From positions 4,335,553 to 4,399,552 of the forward strand of contig CP058708.1 of the NCBI GenBank assembly GCA_013414765.1: a stretch of DNA of 64,000 bases, given 5' to 3'. Below the pieces are notes generated by a model. The model was given only the letters and a program-made list of their open reading frames with translations, was not told the DNA's origin and made no database searches. Positions 8,902-17,686 of this stretch are shown here, piece after piece. The stretch comes from Candidatus Accumulibacter cognatus. GTDB taxonomy: Bacteria > Pseudomonadota > Gammaproteobacteria > Burkholderiales > Rhodocyclaceae. The translations under genes were made by a program, and so were the position numbers. Positions within the stretch are counted from its first letter, which is position 1; the number at the start of each line of letters is the position of its first letter.

Positions 8902-10260
8902 CTACTGCGGGCGCAACTTGGCCATGCGCTTCAAATTCCACGCCAGGCAGACCAGCGTCCATTCCCCGGTGACCTTCTGCCAACCCCGCAAGGAAAACTG
9001 GCGAAAGCCCATGACCGACTTGATGATGCCGAAGACCGGCTCGACGGTCTGCTTGCGCAACGCATAGAGCGCTCGCCCCGCTCTGGTCTTCAAACGATGC
9101 GACATGGCCTGCACGGGTGTCGCATGCTCCGGTAGCGCGGCCGGTTCGCTATGCCGCTCCCGCCAGTCAGGATGGTGCTCGTCGCGCGCCACCGCGATCA
9201 AGGGGACGATGCCGGCCGCCTCGCACGCCTTGATGTTCTTCTCGCTGTAGAAGCCCGTGTCGGCGATCATCCCGTGCACGGAACCCAGCCCATCGGCCTG
9301 CGCCTGGAGCGTCGCCAGCATCGGCTCGACCTGCTCCTTGTCGTTGGGGGCTTGCGTCACGCCGACCGCCACCACCAGCAGGGTCGCGGGATCAACCGCC
9401 GCCTGGGCGTTGTACGCCTGCTCGAAGCCGCCACCGGCCACCGGCATGATGCGCGATTCTTCGTCGGTCAGATTGATCTGGTCACTGTCCCGTACGCCGG
9501 GCTCGGGGGCTTTGGGCACTCTGCCCCCCCACTTCCTGCCGGTCTCTTCTTCTTTCGCCTTGCGCCGCGCCCTCTTCTCGTCGTACTGCGCCTTCTCTCG
9601 CTGATCGCGCTCCTCGGCCCGCGCCGCAATCTTCGCCTTGGCCGCCGCCATCGCCACCAGCCGATCTTCGCGGCGCTTGATTTCTTCCGGCAGGCTGACG
9701 CCGTCCGGAACCTCCGCCTGATCCGCCTGTTCGGCCAGCGCGAACAGTTCCTGCACCTCCGCCTTGAGTGGCGCTTCCAGCTTTTCGATGTGGCCGTGCG
9801 AAAGCGCACGGTGGCGGGAGGCGTTGGCCTGAATCTTCGTGCCGTCAAGACAGACATTGCCCAGTTTGAGCAGCTTCATCTCCCGGGCCATCTCCAGAAC
9901 CTGCACGAACAAGTCGCTCAGTTCCTCCAGAAAACGCCGGCGGAACGTCGCCAGGCTGTCGTGATCGGGATGGCTGCCGGCGGCAATGTAGCGAAAGGCG
10001 ACCGAATCGTAGGTCGCCTGCTCCAGCCTGCGGCTGGAGAAAATACCCGTCGCGTAGCCATAGACCAGAATGGCCAGCAGCGTCGCCGGATGGTACGCCT
10101 TCGATCCCCGTCCAGCGTACTGCCGCGTCAGCTTCGACAAATCAAGCGAGTCGATCACCTCCACAATGAATCGCGCCAAATGATCCTCGTTCAACCAATC
10201 GTCGAGTGACGGCGGCAGCAGGTAGTCGGTCTTGCGATCGGTGACGATGAAATGGGACAT
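8902..10260 (-). CDS. IS1182-family transposase
   Basis: 452-residue DDE transposase. The N-terminal HTH-like region (PPSLDDWLNEDHLARFIVEV) and LARFRRRF-like block (LATFRRRFLEELSDLF) precede VCLDGTKIQANASRHRALS, which carries the first catalytic Asp. A long charged insertion (about 180-250, AKIAARAEERDQREKAQYDE) precedes the MPVAGGGFEQAYNAQAAVD block, MIADTGFYSEKNIK with the second Asp, and the C-terminal VEPVFGIIKSVMGFRQFSLR with the Glu. Full length for the family, with GGAGGTCCGGC before the ATG. Likely active. Confidence 0.93.
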   Translation of the reverse strand: MSHFIVTDRKTDYLLPPSLDDWLNEDHLARFIVEVIDSLDLSKLTRQYAGRGSKAYHPATLLAILVYGYATGIFSSRRLEQATYDSVAFRYIAAGSHPDHDSLATFRRRFLEELSDLFVQVLEMAREMKLLKLGNVCLDGTKIQANASRHRALSHGHIEKLEAPLKAEVQELFALAEQADQAEVPDGVSLPEEIKRREDRLVAMAAAKAKIAARAEERDQREKAQYDEKRARRKAKEEETGRKWGGRVPKAPEPGVRDSDQINLTDEESRIMPVAGGGFEQAYNAQAAVDPATLLVVAVGVTQAPNDKEQVEPMLATLQAQADGLGSVHGMIADTGFYSEKNIKACEAAGIVPLIAVARDEHHPDWRERHSEPAALPEHATPVQAMSHRLKTRAGRALYALRKQTVEPVFGIIKSVMGFRQFSLRGWQKVTGEWTLVCLAWNLKRMAKLRPQ

Positions 10261-11316
10261 GCCGGACCTCCGTTCCTGGAACGGCTATGATTGTAGCATA
10301 TTCAGCGGGCGGCAAGGGTAAAGTCCGACAGGCTGCTAGCGAACGGATCTTCGGCAGATCCTGCTGATAGCGGGCGAGCGACGTCTGGCCATCGAGGCCC
10401 TCATGCGGGCTGCGGTGATAGACCTGTTCCAGCCAAGCCCACAGGCGCGCGTTGAGATCGTCGAGACTCTGGATAGGGCGTTCCTCGACCTTGCTGAGGA
10501 ACTGATCGCGGCAGGTCCGGTGCCAGCGTTCGAGCTTACCCTTGCTCTCGGGTGCGTAGGGCCGGCCATGGACCAGGACGATGCCCAGACGGGCGCAGAT
10601 CCCCTGCAGGATCTGCGCGACATAGGCGGCGCCGTTATCGACGACCAGCTTGACCGGAACGCCCCGTTTGAGGAGCGCCTGCTTGAGCATGCCCTCGATG
10701 TCGAGTGCCGTCTCGCCGCGGCAGAAGGCGCCGTGAGCGACCAGCCGGGAGGCATCGTCGAACAGCGACACCAGATTGCTCTTCCCCAGGCGACGGCCGA
10801 TCAGCACACGCGGGCCGTGCATCACGTCGCTGTACCCGATCTCGCCGGCGCAAGCAGCGACAAAACTGCGCCTTTCCTCGGGCAGGCTCGCCGAGCCGGG
10901 GATTTGCGACAGGCCCTGTTGCTGGAGCAGGCGGTGGATGCTCGAACGCGACAGGGTCCCCCGCGAGACGGTGCCGGCGACTTCGAGCAGGCGCTGGATC
11001 TGGCGGATCGAGCGGCGGGGGTGCTCGCGCTAGGCGGCGAGAATTGCCGTCTGGACGGTGGCGGAGAGTTTCGACTGGCCGCGATCGGCCCGCACCTTGG
11101 GGATCAGTCCGTCGAGGCCGCGGGCCCGGTAGCGGTAATCCCCCCCTCGATCGTCTTCTCACCCAGAGAGCGCCGGTCGGTACCAGGAATCACGTACTCG
11201 CGAGCAGCCAGCTCACGCCGGATCTTCTGCAACTCGCCCTGCGGCAGCTGTCGCTGGCTGATCAGCGGACCCTGGATAGAGAAGCGAAACAGCGCTTGCG
11301 GATCAATTTGGTTCAT

Positions 11317-11808
11317 GGGGACTCCTCGAGTCACCGCATTCGGCCGGAGCGGCGCCCACTCGAGGCGACAGGGATTGCTGTTGCACCGACCAAGTGTCAA
11401 TGGTGCTTGAAACCCGCGTAAACCTGGCTGCGATGCGCAAAGGGGTCTCCCCGTTGGGATTTGCTGAGGCAGGATTGAATCGGGGTTTTGAGGCGGCCTG
11501 GATAGCCGAGGTGCGGCTGAGGGCGTGTTTCCAGTCGCCCTTCGGGCTCCTTTCAACACGCCCTCAGCCGCACGGCCGCGGCCCCGGTAGTTCGGGAGCG
11601 GGTCGGCCGTTGGGCGGTAGCGCAGGGATGACAGGCCTGTTCGGTTGCGGTAAAAAGATGCCGCCAAGAAGAACGGGCACGACACCGGCCCCAACCGCCA
11701 AGTTCACACCGATGCCGTGCCCACACCGTGCTGGGCGCGGGTGCAGGGGAAGTATTCCACGGCTTGCCATTCCCTGTTGATATCTCGTTGGCGTGACGGG
11801 AATCGCCG
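11317..11808. other. Gap with a long perfect inverted repeat (hairpin)
   Basis: No convincing gene. It holds perfect 19-bp arms GTGCGGCTGAGGGCGTGTT at 11511-11529 and the complement at 11555-11573, with a 25-base loop that itself contains the small palindrome GCCCTTCGGGC. The hairpin lies between the end of the transposase element on the left and the IS21-type module on the right, so it could be an element end or a terminator (it lacks a T-tract). Confidence 0.55.
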
Positions 11809-12252
11809 ATGGAAGCTACGGGCCGACTGTTCCTCTGCAATCGCTGTCGGGCGCAGGTGATCGTCTGCAGCTGCTGCGATCGGGGTCAAATCTACTGTGC
11901 CGACGGCTGTGCCGAGGCCGCTCGCCGTGCGTCGTTGCGCGCCGCCGGTCGCCGTTATCAGAAGAGCCGGAAAGGCCGCTTCAAACATGCCGAGCGGAAC
12001 CGCCGCTACCGGCTGCGCCAGCAGAAGATGACGCATCAGGGTTCTATGCCACCGGCACTGAATGATCTACTGGCGGCGAACTCGGTGCTGGGCCGGGAAC
12101 CGGGAGTTGCTGCCGAATTGCCCGCCCCTTCCCCAACAGCGCACGGTCACTTTTGTGGCTGCCGCTGTTCGGCGCTGGTCCGACAAGGCTTCCTGCACAG
12201 CCGCCGGGTTCCATCTGTCGTCCCACCTGAGCGAAGAGGAGCCCCCCCTTGA
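11809..12252 (+). CDS. Cysteine-rich small protein associated with IS21-type istA
   Basis: 147 residues. The N-terminus has paired cysteines typical of a zinc ribbon (FLCNRCRAQVIVCSCCDRGQ and YCADGCAEAARR), followed by a very basic stretch (GRRYQKSRKGRFKHAERNRR) and a C-terminal FCGCRCSALVRQGFL motif. Proteins of this type are found immediately upstream of some IS21-type istA genes; the role is unknown, with nucleic-acid binding a reasonable guess. It overlaps the istA start at 12249. The last 20 residues may be altered by frameshift. Confidence 0.6.
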   Translation: MEATGRLFLCNRCRAQVIVCSCCDRGQIYCADGCAEAARRASLRAAGRRYQKSRKGRFKHAERNRRYRLRQQKMTHQGSMPPALNDLLAANSVLGREPGVAAELPAPSPTAHGHFCGCRCSALVRQGFLHSRRVPSVVPPERRGAPP

Positions 12253-12819
12253 CCCTTTCCCCTGAACTGGAAGCGCAAATTCTGCGCTACGACCATGCCG
12301 AACACTGGCGCCGGCACCATGGCCAACCAACTGAAGGGGCATCACGGCACCGTCTCGCGCGTCATCACACAGGCCGGCTGACCACAGGTTGGCGTGCCCA
12401 CGGCGCGCTTCGCGCATCGACCCCTACCTGCCCTTCATTCGCGAGACCCTGAAACAGTTTCCCAGCCTGACCGCGAGCCGGCGCTACGTCATGGTCAAGG
12501 GACGCGGCTACCGCGGGCAGCCTGATCATTTCCGGCATCTGGTCGCCTTGCACCGACCGCGGCCCAAGGACGAAGCCTACCTGCGGTTGCGTACGCTGCC
12601 CGGTGAACTAGGACAAATCGACTGGGCTCACTTTAGTCATCTCGACATCGGCCGCGCCCGCCGGCCGTGGATGGCTTTCGTGATGGGGCTGTCTTGGTCG
12701 CGACAGATCTTCCTGCGCTTCTTTCTCGATGCCCGCATGGAGAATTTCCTGCGCGGTCACACCGCCGCCTTCGCGGCCTGGGACGGCTTGCCGAGGGTTC
12801 TGCTCTATGACAACCTAAG

Positions 12820-14446
12820 CCGGCGAAGCCGGAACCAAACAGGTCAAGGTTTTGGTCATAGCCTTAGCAAGTAATCGGAGGCGGCCATGACACAGATGCT
12901 GACGGATCGATATCACGACCGGCTTGCAGGAACGCTCTCCTGCTACGACCGGATCGTGATTACGGGGACGTTGCCCGGTGCGTGCTACGCGGCGGGGATG
13001 ACGAGTTTTCTCAATGCCAGGCACATTCGAATTTTTGACTATCCGCGCTTTGCCGAGCCGCTGCGTGACCGCATTCGTGAAGCCGCACTGGCTCTGGCGA
13101 CCGCGCAGGGAGCGCGAATCGAGCACGTTGCCAAGGCGCAGATCCGCAAGGAAGACCTCGTTGCCGCGGTGCTCAAGGAGCGTGGGGATCATCCAGGACT
13201 GGTGCATGTGCTCTCCGCCATGGAAGCCTGCAACGCCTACGAACCCTGGCACGACAAGCAAAGTCACCAAACCTTTCTGCGCCACACCTCGGGCAAGTGC
13301 CTGCACTACTATTTCTACTGGATGGACGAAACCCTCGGACTCATCTACCTGCGCGTGCCGACGTGGAGTCCATTCCGGCTGCAGTTCTACTGCAATGGCC
13401 ACAGTCGGTTGGCACACTCGCTGACAACGGCAGGTATCGACTACGCGATGGCGGACAATGCTTTCATCCGTATCGCCGATTGGGAGCGGGCTCAGCAACT
13501 CGCGGACGCCTTCTCGCCGGACACCCTGCACGCTCTCCTGGACCGCTACGCCGAGCAGTGCTGCCCGATCCTCGAGGTCTTTGGACAGTCCTATCACTGG
13601 AGCCTGATGCAGGTGGAGTACTCGACCGATCTGCTGTTCCGCTCCGATACGATCCTGAAGTCGCTCTACGAGGAACTCTCCCGGCAGGCGATCTTCTCGG
13701 TCAAGGCAGACCAGGTCGCCAACTTCCTGGGCAAGAAGATCACACCGCAACTGGCGCAGGAACTCGGCAGCCGCTTCACGACGCGCATCGAGGGCACTTG
13801 CATCAAGCACCATTTTGGCAAAGTATCGGTCAAGATGTACGACAAGTTCAACCGCGTGCTGCGTCTGGAGACCACGACCAATAACGTTTCCTTCTTCAAG
13901 CACCACCGCAAGGTGGAACATCGGGATGGTCACGACTCGCGCGAGATCGCCCCCCTCCGAAAGACCATCTACAGCCTCATCGATTTGCGCGAGATCCTGC
14001 TCGGGTGTAATCGCCGCTATCTCGAATATCTCTCCGCACTGGACGACTTCTCCGCCGACGATCGCAACCTGCATCGACTGACCAGCCCCCAAATCGTCAA
14101 TGGCCATAGCCTCAAGGGCTTCAACTTCTTCGACGCCACTCAGCAAGCCCTGCTGCGCGCGCTTCAGCGTCCCGAATTCAACATCCGTGGTATCCGCCGT
14201 GCCGACCTCGCTCCCTTCTTGCGCCAGATCTCGCCGGCCAGCATCACGCGCTATCTTTGGCGCCTGCGCCAGTTCGGTCTCATCAAGAAGGTCGTTCATG
14301 GCTATCGCTATTACCTTACCCGCCTTGGCCGCTCTACCATCGCCGCCGCTTGTCGAATCACGGAAGAAAGCATCGTTCCGGCACTCGCCCACGCGACCCC
14401 TTGACAGAATCTGCTCACGAAATGTAAAGACCTGAGTCATAAGAGA
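12820..14446 (+). mobile_element. Unassigned 1.6-kb insertion element inside istA
   Basis: The split istA reading frame defines the ends: host sequence reads to CTAAG (12815-12819) and resumes at CTAAG (14447-14451), giving a 1,627-bp insert with an apparent 5-bp duplication. I see no terminal inverted repeats. Instead the left end starts with a perfect hairpin CCGGC-GAA-GCCGG (12820-12832), followed by a second potential stem ACCAAA/TTTTGGT. The right end holds a small palindrome GACCTGAGTC. Only 67 bases precede and 42 follow the single 505-residue gene, so the element is compact like an IS. No known transposase motif recognised. Confidence 0.65.
12887..14404 (+). CDS. 505-aa protein of unknown function, sole gene of the unassigned element
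   Basis: Begins MTQMLTDRYHDRLAGTLSCY after GGAGGCGG. Blocks that look functional include YDRIVITGTLPG (about 20-31), KAQIRKEDLVAAVLKERGDH, KCLHYYFYWMDETLGLIYLR, TWSPFRLQFYCNGH, EGTCIKHHFGKVSVKMYDKF (about 302-321) followed by NRVLRLETTTNNVSFFKHHR, and a C-terminal winged-helix-like stretch (ITRYLWRLRQFGLIKKVVHG, then YRYYLTRLGR). It resembles a family of multicopy uncharacterised proteins I have seen in other genomes but cannot name. No DDE, HUH, serine or tyrosine recombinase signature is clear. The IKxxxGK-x-VKMYDK-x-RVLRLE pattern loosely recalls phage/plasmid rolling-circle initiators. Being alone in a mobile element suggests it moves it. Confidence 0.75.
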   Translation: MTQMLTDRYHDRLAGTLSCYDRIVITGTLPGACYAAGMTSFLNARHIRIFDYPRFAEPLRDRIREAALALATAQGARIEHVAKAQIRKEDLVAAVLKERGDHPGLVHVLSAMEACNAYEPWHDKQSHQTFLRHTSGKCLHYYFYWMDETLGLIYLRVPTWSPFRLQFYCNGHSRLAHSLTTAGIDYAMADNAFIRIADWERAQQLADAFSPDTLHALLDRYAEQCCPILEVFGQSYHWSLMQVEYSTDLLFRSDTILKSLYEELSRQAIFSVKADQVANFLGKKITPQLAQELGSRFTTRIEGTCIKHHFGKVSVKMYDKFNRVLRLETTTNNVSFFKHHRKVEHRDGHDSREIAPLRKTIYSLIDLREILLGCNRRYLEYLSALDDFSADDRNLHRLTSPQIVNGHSLKGFNFFDATQQALLRALQRPEFNIRGIRRADLAPFLRQISPASITRYLWRLRQFGLIKKVVHGYRYYLTRLGRSTIAAACRITEESIVPALAHATP

Positions 14447-14609
14447 CTAAGAGCGCCGTCCTGGAGAGACAAGGCCAGGCGATCCGATTCAACCCGACGC
14501 TGCTGCATTTCGCTGGTCACTACCGCTACGAAGCACGACCCGTGGCGATATACCGAGGCAATGAGAAAGGGCGTGTTGAGCGGGCCATTCGGTACATCCG
14601 GGATGCAAT

Positions 14610-15834
14610 CCGGTCTCGAAACGCCCACAGGATTGCGCGAGCATCGCCTCTTCCTGGAGTTGCCGATTCGGCGAGTGGCAATACAGGCAGAGTTCCTTGC
14701 CATCCGGGCTCAGCTCTTTTTGGAGATGCAGCAACTCCTCTCCGGCGGTTTCGATAGTCACCGAGCGTGTCTCATCGAACTGGCGCATGCCGCCGCGACG
14801 AACCACCAGATAGCGATAGCCGTGCTCGACCAGCCAGGTCACGTTGGCGTCGGTGGCAATGCCGGCATCCATGACCACCAGCGCTCCTGCCGGCGTTGCC
14901 AGTCCGGCCAGCATGGACGCCAGCGTGGCGGGCTCGGAGACGTTGACGGCGAAGGTCTGTAAGCGCCTGACGAAGCCACTTCCGTCGAGCACCAGGCCGA
15001 GCGTTACCAACGGGCAGTCGCTGCGTTTCTCCTTCGAACGTCCGCGCCTGGCCCGACGATTGTGCTTGGCTTCGCCTTCGAAATAGGTGTTGCTCAGGTC
15101 GTACAGGGTGACCGTCTCCTGCAGATCAAAGAGGGTGCGAGCGGTACTGAACAAACGCGTTTCGATCACCTCCCGATGTTTCATCAGCACATCCGAGGCC
15201 CGGTACAGACTCATGTGTGACATCGACAGAAAGTCGACGTCGACAACTCGCCGAGGGCGCTGTGCTCCTGCAGCCAGTTCCAGGTCGCCAGTTCAAACCC
15301 CGGTTGACCCATTCTCCCGATCACGTTACCAATGATCGACGCCTGCACCACCCCATTGACGCCCAGTTCGTTCAGCGTCTCGAGCAAACCCAACTCGGTC
15401 AACGCGTGCAAACCGACATGCTCCACTCCCAGTGACCGCGGCTGCGTCATCTGCAGGGAGTCAACATCGACTTCCAGAAAGTCCGCTGGCGGGCGAGTTT
15501 CGCCGGCCGGTTCAGCCACATCCCCGACCGGCCCGGAAATTTCCGAGTCGATCGTCGGCGCGCGTGTAACCAGTTGCTCATGGTAACGCTGGGCCGCCCG
15601 CTCGATAGGCTCTGAGCATTCCAGCATCAGGAGGACCACCTGCCCGTGCAGCAACTGCTCGATACGGATGCACAGGACCGGCCAGTCTTTCTGCTGGATC
15701 GGAAAATACCGCCCGAGGTTCAACACCGTGACCTGACGGACCTTGCCACCGATGCGCTCGCTGCGCACCAGTCGGTAGGTGAAGTAGCCTTCGCCCGTCG
15801 CCTGGTTTCTGGTCCGTGTCTGTAGAATAAACAT
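14610..15834 (-). pseudogene. IS1634-family transposase, frameshifted and 3'-truncated
   Basis: Starts at 15834 (MFILQTRTRNQATGEGYFTY, then RLVRSERIGGKVRQVTVLNLG), the IS1634 (IS4-superfamily) opening. The frame breaks near 15215-15235 and continues at 14610-15223 with SLYRASDVLMKHREVIETRLF, TVTLYDLSNTYFEGEAKHN and DCPLVTLGLVLDGSGF, carrying the first two catalytic Asp regions. It ends at [15 protein letters not shown], where it meets the istA fragment; the third catalytic residue region is missing. Confidence 0.75.
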
Positions 15835-15983
15835 GCCCACGATCGTACAAAAAAACAAGGGGATCGCCCGAATCTAGCCATATATTATGGCACTATAAAA
15901 CGTCAGAAATATCGACTATCAGAAAAATCAACAAGTTACAAATTCCCCCCCGCAAAAAGCGCGAAATATGCCTTTCGTGTATT

Positions 15984-16353
15984 ATGAACAGATTAGACCT
16001 GCCGTTGGAGTACATTCGCGGGGCGTTGTTCGGAGACACGGGGTTCATCCGTTTCATTCTGACCGAGGATATATCCGCGATGGGCATGACTCTCCATACC
16101 CCCCTTGCGCAAGAACATGATGGACTCTCGCCCCCAATCGCTCGTCACTCTCAGGGGCTCGGTGCGCCACCGTGTCGAGAGCGTCATCGGACAGCTTTCG
16201 GAACGTTTCTCCGCCGAACTTACCGGCGCACGCAAACTCTGGCAGTGGGTGACCCGTCTCTACAGGAATGTCGCCACCCATACCTTGTGCGTTCTGATCA
16301 ACCAGTCCTTGGGACGACCCCTGCTGGATTTCGAAGGGCTAGCCACGGACTAA
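15984..16353 (+). pseudogene. IS982-family transposase, C-terminal remnant (copy 1)
   Basis: The frame 15984-16100 (GALFGDTGFIRFILTEDISA) joins by frameshift near 16105 to RKNMMDSRPQSLVTLRGSVR, then HRVESVIGQLSERFSAELTG and THTLCVLINQSLGRPLLDFE. This is the IS982 tail with the catalytic Glu in the VESVIGQL block. The N-terminal half is absent. Confidence 0.65.
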
Positions 16354-16440
16354 AAGGTGCACATCGCGTAGGATAACGTCAGTTCGGGATATCGAAGCCA
16401 AAATTATGGCGCTAACCCATTGATGATAAACGGATGAGCG

Positions 16441-16877
16441 TCAATGTTATCTTGATTAATCGAGTGCACTGCACGAGTTGATCGACCACGTACACGGAGG
16501 CCTCATCATGGACGATCTGACCGGGACTTACTGCCGGATGGTCGACTGTTACAAAGCGTTCGAACCTCAACTGAAAGCCCGGCTGCTGACCGATGGCAAG
16601 CGCCATCGGTCGAGAAGAAAGCAGCCTGTCCGTGGCGGAGTTGATGACCCGGGTAGTGCTGTTCCATCAGATACGTTACCGACAGTTAATAAATCGTCAT
16701 CGACGAACTGAATGACCTCTGTCAGATCGAGCACACCAGCCTTCGCTTGCACATCCATTTCGCAGTCAATTTGCTGGCTGGCCTCATTGCCTATTGCCTT
16801 ATGCCCAACAAGCCCGGGCTACCGCTTCAGGAGTTTCGCCGGTTCTCTCAGTCCCCCAAACTTTTCCCGAACTGACG
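16441..16877 (+). pseudogene. IS982-family transposase, internally deleted (copy 2)
   Basis: From about 16463, LHELIDHVHGGLIMDDLTGT and KAFEPQLKARLLTDGKRHR match the IS982 N-terminus. It then shifts frame to LSVAELMTRVVLFHQIRYRQ near 16630-16690. After an internal deletion, VIDELNDLCQIEHTSLRLHI and FAVNLLAGLIAYCLMPNKPG (16693-16860) match the C-terminus. It follows copy 1 in the same orientation, so the two are separate decayed insertions or a tandem pair. Confidence 0.65.
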
Positions 16878-17026
16878 TTACCCTACGCATCCGCGATCGG
16901 ATGCACCTGGCTGGGCCGCCACGGTAGTCGCAGGTCGCTCCCGTTGCCCGTGCATTGGTCGTTCCGGCGCGTGCGAGCAAGGGCAGGCCGCGGGTTGCTA
17001 CCGTCGGCCTTGGCCGGATCAGGCAC

Positions 17027-17326
17027 TCACTCCGGCGGCAGGCTGCGGTAGTAAACTGCCTGCAGATAGCGTGCAACTTCGTCGACGTCTTCCCGGTTCC
17101 AGCGCAGGGACGTGATTTCCCCCCAGTGACGGACTTCCGACCGCAGACTTTGCCAGTCGGTTACCCGTTTCCTGTCTCGCCAATGCACCTGTTCGTTGTG
17201 GCAGGCGATGCAATGCGTCGAGTACAACAACTCGCCGCGACTGGCTGCCGGCAATGGTGGCGCCTCGGCGCCGGCAAGCGCTGCCCAACAGGACAACGAG
17301 ACAATCGCTGGAATTCGGCGCAGCAT
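17027..17326 (-). CDS. Small periplasmic c-type cytochrome
   Basis: 99 residues starting at the ATG at 17326 (MLRRIPAIVSLSCWAALAGA), with GGAG about 8 bases upstream; a longer upstream frame lacks this site. The signal peptide is followed by one heme-binding motif CIACH (about residues 39-43). The tail DWQSLRSEVRHWGEITSLRW and DVDEVARYLQAVYYRSLPPE is typical of short mono-heme cytochromes that follow diheme or cytochrome b partners; the axial Met is not obvious. No partner gene sits next to it. Probably an electron carrier in the periplasm. Confidence 0.75.
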   Translation of the reverse strand: MLRRIPAIVSLSCWAALAGAEAPPLPAASRGELLYSTHCIACHNEQVHWRDRKRVTDWQSLRSEVRHWGEITSLRWNREDVDEVARYLQAVYYRSLPPE

Positions 17327-17686
17327 AGTTTTCTCCAAGAGTGGTCTGTCGATTCCTTTCAGCATACAGGGATCGGCGCCGGTGACCAAGGTGGTTGCGG
17401 TGTTGCGGTCAGGGAACGAAGTGGTCGCCGCCGCACGTCGCGGCGCTGACCCGGCAGTTGCTGCTTGCCAGAACGCTGCCTCAAGCATTTCGCTTCCTTG
17501 CCGGTTCCTGATCTGTTTCGATCAGTGCCATCTGACATGCCAATCGCTGAAGTGAACATATGTCGAAAAATATTACAGTCGAATCCAATCAAATTTGCAA
17601 CTAATTGAAATAATTGATCTATCGCAAATTAAATGGATCGTTCTTCTATTATCCCACCGTTAAATTAATGGAAAGAGGAAAAAATC
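17327..17686. other. AT-rich intergenic region between divergent genes
   Basis: Between the leftward cytochrome gene and the rightward PEP-CTERM gene. The right half (about 17555-17686) is markedly AT-rich for this genome and ends in the ribosome-binding site GGAAAGAGGAAAAAATC. It presumably carries both promoters. I see no gene. Confidence 0.4.

Larger units (their letters stand above)
8792..10335 (-). mobile_element. Complete IS1182-family insertion sequence
   Basis: 1,544 bp with perfect 15-bp inverted ends CAGCCTGTCGGACTT (8792-8806 and 10321-10335), flanked by the target duplication CTAG (8788-8791 and 10336-10339). It carries one intact leftward transposase (8902-10260). Intact ends, duplication and frame suggest recent insertion into the host transposase gene. 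Confidence 0.92.
8441..11316 (-). pseudogene. IS481/Mu-like DDE transposase interrupted by an IS1182 element
   Basis: Starts at 11316 (MNQIDPQALFRFSIQGPLIS) after GAGGAGTCCCC. The DDE core lies at 10340-10870 (SLFDDASRLVAHGAF, KLVVDNGAAYVAQ, YAPESKGKLERWHRTCRDQF). The C-terminal domain resumes at 8441-8790 (KLDALFLHRVRRLVRKDGTV). Removing 8792-10335 plus one CTAG restores a continuous frame (KIRSLGPQMAKLDALF), so the IS1182 copy landed in a contiguous reading frame. A frameshift near 11100-11160 and an in-frame TAG near 11030 show further decay. Confidence 0.75.
12249..14620 (+). pseudogene. istA: IS21-family transposase istA, frameshifted, interrupted and truncated
   Basis: The N-terminus (MTLSPELEAQILRYDHAEHW) starts at 12249. 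The HTH region continues in another frame (MANQLKGHHGTVSRVITQAG) up to a TGA near 12378. From about 12389 the integrase core resumes (SRIDPYLPFIRETLKQFPSL, then LGQIDWAHFSHLDIGRARRP). At YDNL (12814) the gene is split by a 1.6-kb insert; it resumes at 14452 with [20 protein letters not shown] and [17 protein letters not shown], which carries the catalytic Glu region. It ends near 14610-14620 against an IS1634 remnant. The IstB helper is absent. Dead copy. Confidence 0.75.

Noticed and set aside
12815-14440. A 541-codon open frame on the minus strand opposite the unassigned element's gene
   Set aside because: It mirrors the plus-strand frame in codon phase, has no recognisable domain, and the plus-strand protein has a ribosome-binding site and family-like blocks. 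High GC commonly opens such antisense frames.
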